Below are positions 1 through 5,723 of a stretch of DNA of 11,581 nt, piece by piece; positions within the stretch are counted from its first letter, which is position 1; every line of letters starts with the position of its first letter. A model generated the notes under the pieces. The model had not been told where the DNA came from and made no database searches. It was given only the letters and a program-made list of their open reading frames with translations. The stretch is from Fusobacteriota bacterium (GTDB lineage: Bacteria; Fusobacteriota; Fusobacteriia; Bac17; JAEWOZ01): contig JAEWOZ010000089.1 in NCBI GenBank assembly GCA_023399505.1, positions 1 through 11,581 on the forward strand, written 5' to 3'. A program made the translations under genes and the position numbers.

Positions 1-1392
1 TTGTTAATAGAAAAAGGAGCTGATATTAATATTATAAGTAGTCAAGGTAATTCAGCAACAATGTTAGCATCAAGTGGAGGCCATAAAGAAGTAGTTAAAT
101 TATTAATAGAAAGAGGAGCTAATATTGATGCTATAAATAATAGCAAGCATTCAGCACTAATGTTGGCATCATCTGGAGGCCATAAAGAGACAGCTGAATT
201 ATTGATAGAAAAAGGAGCAAATGCTAATTTTGTAAATAATTTTAGATGGACAGCATTAATGGGAGCATCATGGGGAGGTCATAAAGAAGTAGTTGAATTG
301 TTAATAGCAAGAGGAGCTAATATTAATGCCACAGATAATAGAGGTAATTCAGCATTAATGTTAGCATCAAGTGGAGGCCATAAAGAGACAGCTGAATTGT
401 TGATAGAAAAAGGAGCAAATGCTAATTTTGTATATAATTTTAGATGGGCAGCATTAATGGGAGCATCATTGGGAGGTCATAAACAGGTAGTCGAATTATT
501 AATAGCAAGAGGAGCTAATATTAATGCCACAGATAATAAGGATAATTCAGCACTAATGTTGGCATTATCTGGAGGCCATAAAGAAACGGCTGAATTATTG
601 ATAGAAAAAGGTATTAATATAGATATCAAGAGCTGTAACAATGATTCAATATTAATTTTAGCCTTGAAAGGAGGCTATAAAGAAGTAGCTGAATTATTAA
701 TAAAAAAAGGAGCTAATGTTAATGATAAAGATAAAGAAGATTGCACACCATTAATGTATGCTGTGAACCAAGGTAATAGAAGGTTAGTTGAACTATTACT
801 AGAAAAAAGAGCGAATATTAATATTATAAATAATCAAGGTAATTCAGCATTAATATTAGCTTTAGAAAAGGGTTACAAAGAATTAGCTAAATTATTAATA
901 GAGAATGGCGCTGATGTTAATGCAATAGATAATAAGGGTAATTCAGCATTAATGTTAACATTAAAAAGAGGTGATATAGAATTAGCTAAATTATTGGTAG
1001 AAAAAGGAGCAGATGTTAATTTTAAAAAAAATTATGGAAAGACATGTTTGTTCTATGCACTTAATTATGAAAACATCGAAATAGTTGAGCTGATGGTGGA
1101 AAGAGGATTAAATATTTATGAGAAATATGAGAGTAAAGAAACAGTAATAAGGAGTACAGTTGAAAAAATAAAAAGCTACAAAGATAAATCTATAAAAGAC
1201 AAGTACATAGATATAGCATACCTTATAATAAGGAAAATGGCAGAAGATTATATACAATTATTTATATCTTTAAATAAAGATTCCAATACATCACAAGAAA
1301 CAAAAAATAAAGTGAACAGTCACATTAATATGTTATATTCATTACAAAGATTACCTATAGAATTATTTGTTAAAATTATTAAGCAACTCTAA
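1..1392 (+). CDS. Ankyrin-repeat protein with conserved C-terminal LPxEL module, 5' end outside window
   Basis: The reading frame is already inside an ankyrin repeat at base 1 (LLIEKGADIN), so the TTG there is not a start and the gene continues to the left. The visible 463 residues hold about 11 full 33-residue ankyrin repeats (consensus GNSALMLA-x3-GHKE-x2-ELLIEKGA), an atypical last repeat, and a 61-residue helical C-terminal module (visible residues 403-463) ending LPIELFVKIIKQL. Ankyrin repeats are protein-binding solenoids; the partner is unknown. Two neighbouring repeats are duplicated at DNA level (211-606). The segment before the C-terminal module has the TCLFYA motif seen in most paralogues. 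The next paralogue starts 46 bases after the TAA stop, so co-transcription is likely. By analogy with the downstream copies the missing N-terminus probably carries a lipoprotein-type signal, but that is inference. Confidence 0.95.
   Translation: MLIEKGADINIISSQGNSATMLASSGGHKEVVKLLIERGANIDAINNSKHSALMLASSGGHKETAELLIEKGANANFVNNFRWTALMGASWGGHKEVVELLIARGANINATDNRGNSALMLASSGGHKETAELLIEKGANANFVYNFRWAALMGASLGGHKQVVELLIARGANINATDNKDNSALMLALSGGHKETAELLIEKGINIDIKSCNNDSILILALKGGYKEVAELLIKKGANVNDKDKEDCTPLMYAVNQGNRRLVELLLEKRANINIINNQGNSALILALEKGYKELAKLLIENGADVNAIDNKGNSALMLTLKRGDIELAKLLVEKGADVNFKKNYGKTCLFYALNYENIEIVELMVERGLNIYEKYESKETVIRSTVEKIKSYKDKSIKDKYIDIAYLIIRKMAEDYIQLFISLNKDSNTSQETKNKVNSHINMLYSLQRLPIELFVKIIKQL
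211..606 (+). repeat. 198-bp tandem duplication, two ankyrin repeats per unit
   Basis: Units 211-408 and 409-606 are nearly identical and each encodes two ankyrin repeats (one beginning KGANANFV, one beginning RGANINATDN). Differences are scattered point changes, such as TGGACA/TGGGCA and GGTAAT/GATAAT. The unit is exactly 66 codons, so gain or loss keeps the frame. The preceding 13-210 shares the same period in weaker form, especially its second half. Confidence 0.9.
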
Positions 1393-1438
1393 TGATCTCA
1401 TAAGAAAAGTTTCAAATTAAGATAAGGGAAATAGAATA

Positions 1439-2398
1439 ATGAAAATAATGAAGATAATGAAGATAACATTAATGGTAATATCATTAAGTTGTATTAAAAA
1501 CATTAAAGAGATAGGAAATATAAATAAAGGGATAAATGAAGATTTAATTAAATATTGTATAGAAGGAAATAAAGAAAAGGTAATAGAATTAATTATTAAA
1601 GGAGCAGATATTAATTTTATAAATAATAAGGGTAGCTCAGCATTAATGTTAGCATCATCGGTAGGTCATAAAGAAATAGCTGAATTTTTAATAGAGAAAG
1701 GTACAGATGTTAATGCTGTAGGTAAAAAACGTGATCCAGCATTAATGGTAGCTATAAAGAAAGGGCATATAGAAGTAGTTAAATTATTAATAGCAAAAGG
1801 AGCTGATATTAATAAGAAAGGTAGTAATAATGAAGCCGCGTTAACTTACTCGTGTAAAGATAAAAATTATGAAATAATAAAGCTATTAATAGAAAAAGGA
1901 GCTAATATCAATACTGTAAATAGTTACGGTAATTCAGCATTAATGTCAGCATCAATGAGAGGTCATAAAGAAGTAGTCGAGTTATTGATAGAAAAAGGAG
2001 CTGATGTTAATATTACAAATAACTATAGTGATTCAGCATTAACATTAGCATCAGCAGGAGGTCGTAAAGAATTAGTAGAATTATTGATAGCAAAAGGAGC
2101 TGATGTTAATATTATAAATAACTATAGAGATTCAGCATTAACATTAGCATCAGTAGGATGTTATAAGGAAATAGTAAAAATATTGATAGAAAAAGAAGCT
2201 GATATTAATATTAAAAATAATCATGGTAGGACAGCGTTAATGTTAGTATTAGAGAAAGACGATACAGAATTAGCTGAATTTTTAATAGAAAAAGGAGCTG
2301 ATGTTAATATTAGAGATATTTATGGGACGACATGCTTGTTTTATGCATTTGATACTGAAAATACAAAAATGATTAAGCTTCTGTTAAAAAAGGGCTAA
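1439..2398 (+). CDS. Ankyrin-repeat lipoprotein-like protein, main frame ending at a poly-A frameshift
   Basis: The N-terminus has Lys residues, a hydrophobic stretch and a Cys at residue 18 (ISLSC). This resembles a short lipoprotein signal with a relaxed, spirochaete-type lipobox; canonical lipobox fit is poor. An N-terminal cap (INEDLIKYCIEGNKEKVIEL) precedes eight ankyrin repeats. The frame then stops at TAA 2396-2398, right after LLLKKG, where paralogues continue with LN(I/V)Y and the C-terminal module. The remainder is intact in the -1 frame (2392-2679). Restoring the frame gives a 413-residue protein of normal architecture. The start is ambiguous: in-frame ATGs lie at 1439, 1448 and 1457 within a 9-bp repeat, and the Shine-Dalgarno (AAGGGA, about 1424-1429) is weak. 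I chose 1439 because it aligns with the ATG at 4692 in a similar leader. It is either a recent frameshift mutant or uses -1 frameshifting. Confidence 0.85.
   Translation: MKIMKIMKITLMVISLSCIKNIKEIGNINKGINEDLIKYCIEGNKEKVIELIIKGADINFINNKGSSALMLASSVGHKEIAEFLIEKGTDVNAVGKKRDPALMVAIKKGHIEVVKLLIAKGADINKKGSNNEAALTYSCKDKNYEIIKLLIEKGANINTVNSYGNSALMSASMRGHKEVVELLIEKGADVNITNNYSDSALTLASAGGRKELVELLIAKGADVNIINNYRDSALTLASVGCYKEIVKILIEKEADINIKNNHGRTALMLVLEKDDTELAEFLIEKGADVNIRDIYGTTCLFYAFDTENTKMIKLLLKKG
2386..2392 (+). other. A AAA AAG heptamer at the frame break (possible -1 slippery site)
   Basis: In the zero frame the codons are TTA AAA AAG GGC TAA. The heptamer A-AAA-AAG is in the phase that promotes -1 slippage in E. 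coli dnaX and several IS transposase genes. A -1 shift reads GGG CTA AAT ATT and restores exactly the frame used by the intact paralogues. The equivalent run in the giant paralogue has seven A and no shift. I see no upstream Shine-Dalgarno stimulator and only a weak AT-only downstream pairing, so a simple one-base deletion is equally plausible. Confidence 0.5.
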
Positions 2399-2679
2399 AT
2401 ATTTATAGGCAAAATGGAGATAATCAGATATTTTTGATGAATATAAGTGAAAAGATAAAAACTTGTAAGGATAATTCTATAGAAGATAAGTGCATAGATC
2501 TAGCATACCTTATAATAAGTAAAATGGCAGAAGATTATATACACTTATTTATATCATTAAACAAAAATTCTAGTACACCACAAGAGGCTAAAGATGAGGT
2601 AAACAATCATATTAATATTTTATATTCATTACAGAAATTACCTATAGAATTATTTATAGAAATTATTAAGCAACTTTAG
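2392..2679 (+). CDS. C-terminal part of the 1439 ankyrin gene, in the -1 frame
   Basis: Read from G2392 this frame gives GLNIYRQNGDNQ, then the conserved 61-residue C-terminal module, ending LPIELFIEIIKQL at TAG 2677-2679. It has no stop and no unusual codons, so it is either still translated by frameshifting or lost its link to the upstream frame recently. The first possible internal start is TTG 2434, followed by ATG 2437. Neither has a Shine-Dalgarno site, so independent translation as a small protein of about 80 residues is unlikely. It should be read as the tail of the preceding gene. Confidence 0.8.
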   Translation, partial: GLNIYRQNGDNQIFLMNISEKIKTCKDNSIEDKCIDLAYLIISKMAEDYIHLFISLNKNSSTPQEAKDEVNNHINILYSLQKLPIELFIEIIKQL

Positions 2680-2717
2680 TAATTTGATATATATTAGGTT
2701 TAAAGTCAAGATAGGAG
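2680..2717 (+). repeat. Inter-gene junction sequence shared with 4650-4687
   Basis: The 38 bases after the stop at 2679 match those after the stop at 4649 almost perfectly, beginning TAATTTGATATATA and ending AAGATAGGAGA. A weaker relative lies at 1393-1438. The block holds the ribosome-binding site of the next copy in the array. Here it runs straight into mid-repeat coding sequence, marking a probable deletion junction. Confidence 0.8.
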
Positions 2718-3226
2718 ATAGTAAAGAATTGATAGAGGCAGGAGCTAATGTTAATGATAAAGATTATAATGAAGAAACACAATTAATGCATGCTTTAAAA
2801 GAAGGGCATATAGATATAGTAAAGTTATTATTGTTAAATGGAGCTAAAATTAATGCTAAAGATAAGTATGGTAATACAGCATTAATATTATCTTCGAGAT
2901 CTGGTTATTTAGAAATAGTTGAAAAATTATTAGAAAAGGGAGCTAATATTTGCCATAGAGATGAATCATATAAAACAGCTCTAGATTATATAAGTGAAAA
3001 TTTTAAAAATTCTCAAACAAAATCTGATAAGAATAAATTTGCAGATACAGCTTATTTAATGATAGGAAGAATGGCAGATGAGTATACACAACTATTTAAA
3101 TATTTAAATAAAAATTTAAATACTTCTAAAGACTTAAATGATATTGTACATAATCATATTAACTTACTATTCAATTTGCAGAAGTTACCTAGAGAGCTAT
3201 TTGAAAAAGTAATTGAAAGTTTTTGA
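2684..3226 (+). CDS. Small ankyrin-repeat paralogue with deleted 5' end
   Basis: The open frame carries two clear ankyrin repeats, a third partial one, and the full 61-residue C-terminal module ending LPRELFEKVIESF. It lacks the signal peptide and the INEDLI cap present in other copies. The conserved junction with AGGAG (2713-2717) leads directly into GDSKELIEAGANVN, which is mid-repeat, so the 5' part was probably lost by recombination at short homology. The start is uncertain. TTG 2684 lies five bases after the previous stop with no Shine-Dalgarno; TTG 2729 is 11 bases after AGGAG; ATG 2787 is later in the frame. Its closest relative is the pseudogene at 5144-5689 (shared SRSGYLEIVEKLLEKGAN and ESYKTALDY). 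If made, the product would be cytosolic and about 165 residues. It may be a remnant. Confidence 0.6.
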   Translation: MIYIRFKVKIGDSKELIEAGANVNDKDYNEETQLMHALKEGHIDIVKLLLLNGAKINAKDKYGNTALILSSRSGYLEIVEKLLEKGANICHRDESYKTALDYISENFKNSQTKSDKNKFADTAYLMIGRMADEYTQLFKYLNKNLNTSKDLNDIVHNHINLLFNLQKLPRELFEKVIESF

Positions 3227-3287
3227 TTATGAAAATTAATAGAAGGCTAATAGAAGGCTTATAGTTCGAAATTATTAATAAAATTTT

Positions 3288-3318
3288 AAAAGATAGTGGG
3301 TATTTTAGCTATTTTTTT
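3288..3318 (+). terminator. Weak candidate Rho-independent terminator
   Basis: AAAAGATAG (3288-3296) can pair with CTATTTTTT (3309-3317) across a 12-base loop, with one G-U pair, and the stem runs into a T7 tract. The stem is almost all A-T, so it would be weak. Its place, after the 2684 gene and just before the promoter at 3333, fits the end of the first transcription unit. Confidence 0.3.
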
Positions 3319-3325
3319 ACATTGG

Positions 3326-3509
3326 AATTTTATTGACAAAATTATCGAAAAATAATAACCTGAATTAAATGACTCGAAAATTTATTCTAAAGATAAAGAC
3401 CTAAAAATCTATTTGATACAAATTATTTTATTAATTCAAAAGCTACAAAAACTTTATATTTCTCTTTAGAAATAATTTAGAAAATTAAAAATAAATATAG
3501 GAGAACAAA
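3326..3509 (+). repeat. Promoter-leader block, copy 1 (of two)
   Basis: This 184-bp non-coding block upstream of the 3510 gene recurs at 4959-5143. Two stretches are identical between copies: 3385-3434 (50 bp, equal to 5019-5068) and 3458-3505 (48 bp, equal to 5092-5139). The 23 bp between them differ in sequence but not in length. The block carries a TTGACA -35 and ends in the Shine-Dalgarno site. Confidence 0.85.
3333..3361 (+). promoter_or_regulatory. Candidate sigma70-type promoter for the 3510 gene
   Basis: A perfect -35, TTGACA, lies at 3333-3338 and is conserved in copy 2 at 4966-4971. The -10 is poor: TAACCT (3356-3361) at 17-bp spacing, or TAATAA (3353-3358) at 14 bp. Transcription from here would give a leader of about 140 bases. 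Confidence 0.5.
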
Positions 3510-4649
3510 ATGATAAAAATAATACTAATGATAATAGCAATAAGTTGTAGTAAAAATATTAATGAATTAAAAATTATAAATAAAGGAATAAATGAAGATT
3601 TGATCGAATATTGTAAAGATGGTAATAAGGAAAGGGTAATAGGGCTACTAAATAGAGGCGCAAATGTTAATTTTATAAATAATAATGGTAGTTCAGCATT
3701 AATGTTAGCAACGGAAGTAGGTCATAAAGAAGTAGTAGAATTATTGCTAGAAAGAGGAGCAGATATTAATGCCATAAATAATAATGGTAGTTCAGCATTA
3801 ATTTTAGCATCAGCAGTAGGTCATAGAGAAATAGTTGAATTATTGCTAGAAAGAGGAGCAGATATTAACATTATAAATAAATATGGTAATACAGCATTAG
3901 CTTTAGCATCAACATCAGATGTATTTCAGAAAGATTTAGTAGGATTATTGCTAGAAAATGGGGCTGATGTTAATATTGTAAATAAATATGGTGATTCAGC
4001 ATTAATGTTATTATTAATAGGAGGCCATAAAGAATTAGTAGAGATATTGCTAGAAAAAAGAGCAGATGTTAATATTATAAACAATAATGGATATTCAGCA
4101 TTAATGTTAGCAACGGAAGGAGATCATAAAGATTTGGTAGGATTATTGTTAGAGAAAGGAGCAGATGTTAACATTATAAATAATAACGGCGATTCAGCTT
4201 TAATTTTAGCATTAATGCAAGGTGATACAGAATTAGCTAAATTATTGCTAGAAAAAGGGAATGATTTTAATTTTAGAGAAAATTTTGAAAATGGAAAGAA
4301 ATGTTGGTCCTACGCACTTAAATGTGAAAACATTGAAATAGTTAAGCTTCTAGTGGAAAAAGGTCTAGATATTTATAAGAAAGATAAGAATGGTGAAACG
4401 GTATTAATGAATATAGGTAAAAAGATAAAAAATTGTGAGAATAAATCTATAGGAGACAAGTATATAGATATAGCATACTTTATAATAAGAAAAATGGCAG
4501 AAGATTATATATACTTATTTATATCATTAAACAAAAATACTAACACATCACAAGAGGCAAAAGATGAATTTAATAATCACATTAATATGTTACATTCACT
4601 ACATAAGTTGCCTATAGAATTATTTGTAGAAATTATTAAGCAGCTTTAG
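3510..4649 (+). CDS. Intact ankyrin-repeat lipoprotein-like protein with LPxEL C-terminal module
   Basis: This 379-residue protein is the clearest complete short member of the family. ATG 3510 has a good Shine-Dalgarno (GGAGAA from 3500). Residues 1-13 (MIKIILMIIAISC) look like a minimal lipoprotein signal, with A-I-S-C as the lipobox; the signal is short and has only one Lys. A cap follows (INEDLIEYCKDGNKERVIGL, about 28-47), then seven ankyrin repeats and an atypical eighth. The C-terminal module is residues 319-379, ending LPIELFVEIIKQL. Repeats carry the usual GADVN and SALMLA consensus, so the solenoid should fold and bind a protein partner, which is unknown. It has its own promoter-leader block. 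After its stop a shared junction leads to an aborted copy at 4692. Lipidation and location are inferred from the signal only. Confidence 0.95.
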   Translation: MIKIILMIIAISCSKNINELKIINKGINEDLIEYCKDGNKERVIGLLNRGANVNFINNNGSSALMLATEVGHKEVVELLLERGADINAINNNGSSALILASAVGHREIVELLLERGADINIINKYGNTALALASTSDVFQKDLVGLLLENGADVNIVNKYGDSALMLLLIGGHKELVEILLEKRADVNIINNNGYSALMLATEGDHKDLVGLLLEKGADVNIINNNGDSALILALMQGDTELAKLLLEKGNDFNFRENFENGKKCWSYALKCENIEIVKLLVEKGLDIYKKDKNGETVLMNIGKKIKNCENKSIGDKYIDIAYFIIRKMAEDYIYLFISLNKNTNTSQEAKDEFNNHINMLHSLHKLPIELFVEIIKQL

Positions 4650-4958
4650 TAATTTGATATATAGTAGGTTTAAAGTTAAGATAGGAGAAAGATGAAAATA
4701 ATATGAGGAGGCTAGTAATTAAGCTTTGTCAAAGTCTATGTGTCAAAAAAATTTTGGAAATATTAAGAGAAATTTTAACCCTAAGCATTACTGTTCATTC
4801 AAATAGATATGACATAAGTGATAATTTTTGTATTACATATTTTATGTTACTTTTTCATGTTTTAAAGATAGCTCTGATAAAAGATTATTGATAATTCTAA
4901 GCTAAAATTATCAGATAAATGATTATGTTAAATTACTAGTGTAAATGTTTTAATATTA
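4650..4958 (+). other. Inter-gene region with an aborted ankyrin gene start
   Basis: The first 38 bases repeat the junction seen at 2680-2717. A good Shine-Dalgarno (AGGAGA, 4682-4687) is followed by ATG 4692, which reads Met-Lys-Ile-Ile and then stops at TGA 4704. This matches the first codons of the 1439 gene, so it looks like the 5' stump of a lost copy. Nothing resembling ankyrin follows. An open frame at 4703-4891 has no recognisable features. A perfect 8-bp inverted repeat (4889-4896 and 4906-4913) with a 9-base loop lacks a following T tract and may be a weak terminator or nothing. Confidence 0.6.
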
Positions 4959-5143
4959 AATTTTATTGACAAAATCGCCAAAAAATAATATTTTAGGTTA
5001 AAGGATTAAAAACATTTGTTCTAAAGATAAAGACCTAAAAATCTATTTGATACAAATTATTTTATTAACTTCTAAGCTAAAAAAGTTTTACATTTCTCTT
5101 TAGAAATAATTTAGAAAATTAAAAATAAATATAGGAGAAGAAA
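4959..5143 (+). repeat. Promoter-leader block, copy 2 (of two)
   Basis: This is the second copy of the block at 3326-3509, here in front of the pseudogene at 5144. The two identical stretches are 5019-5068 and 5092-5139. Similarity continues across the start codon into the signal-peptide codons, so the duplication included the 5' end of the gene. Confidence 0.85.
4966..4994 (+). promoter_or_regulatory. Candidate sigma70-type promoter, copy 2
   Basis: TTGACA lies at 4966-4971, with TATTTT at 4989-4994 after a 17-bp spacer (4 of 6 matches to TATAAT). This -10 is better than in copy 1. With no convincing promoter directly in front of the giant gene at 5724, this site may drive it through the pseudogene. 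Confidence 0.5.
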
Positions 5144-5689
5144 ATGATAAAAATAATATTAATGGTAATGATATTAAGTTGTTTTTAAAATATTAATGAA
5201 TTAAAGAATATAAATAAAGGAGTAAATGAAGATTTAATGAGATTTTTTATTGAGGGAAATAGAGGGAAATAGAGAGAAATTGATAGAGCTGTTAAATAAA
5301 AAAGTTGATGTTAACTACAAAAATGATAGATGTAATACAGCGTTAATATTAGCTTCGAGATCTGGTTATTTAGAAATAGTTGAAAAATTATTAGAAAAGG
5401 GAGCTAATGTTTGCTATAAAGATGAATCATATAAAACAGCTCTAGATTATATGAGTGAACATTTTAAAAATTCTCAAAAAATCTGATAAAAATAAACTTA
5501 TAGATGTAGCTTATTTGATAATAAGAATGGCAGAAAATTATAATTTAGCTATTTATATATTTAAATAAAAATTTTAATATTCTGCAAGAAGAAAAGGACG
5601 AAGTTAAAAATCATATCGACTTGCTATATAATTTGTAGAGTCTACCTGTAGAGTTAATTGAAAAAGTTATTGAAAACTTTAAAGATTAA
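5144..5689 (+). pseudogene. Decayed small ankyrin-repeat paralogue with five lesions
   Basis: Joining the frames by comparison with 2684-3226 and the giant gene gives a signal peptide, a cap, one or two ankyrin repeats and the full C-terminal module. Five lesions break it. Codon 15 is TAA (5186-5188) where paralogues have AAA. A 10-bp tandem duplication, GAGGGAAATA twice (5252-5271), shifts the frame. Two bases are missing near 5476-5481, leading to TGA 5484. One base is inserted near 5541-5547. TAG 5636-5638 replaces a codon just before the LPVEL motif. Promoter, leader and Shine-Dalgarno site (AGGAGA, 5133-5138) remain intact. The longest surviving open piece is 5250-5486. Decay is recent enough that nucleotide identity with 2684-3226 remains high. 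It is unlikely to make a functional protein but may still be transcribed as the leader of the giant gene. Confidence 0.9.
5252..5271 (+). repeat. 10-bp tandem duplication causing a frameshift
   Basis: GAGGGAAATA occurs twice back to back. Removing one copy restores IEGNREKLIELL, which matches the cap of the intact paralogues. This points to slippage or a local duplication as the cause. Confidence 0.85.
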
Positions 5690-5723
5690 GAAAAATTAAA
5701 AAGCTATAATGAAGGAGAAGGAA

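Noticed and set aside
13..1000. Regular 99-bp periodicity resembling an array of direct repeats, as in CRISPR or a satellite
   Set aside because: The period is 33 codons in an open frame with the ankyrin consensus. Units are contiguous with no unique spacers, so they are protein repeats.
4703..4891. Open frame of 62 codons after the aborted ankyrin start
   Set aside because: It has no recognisable domain, no similarity to the ankyrin family, and codon content unlike the neighbours. It overlaps the TGA of the aborted copy and is most likely chance.
5705..5710. TATAAT just upstream of the giant gene
   Set aside because: It overlaps the ATG at 5709 and lies only 13 bases before the GTG start. 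Transcription from it would begin within or after the Shine-Dalgarno site, and no -35 is present.
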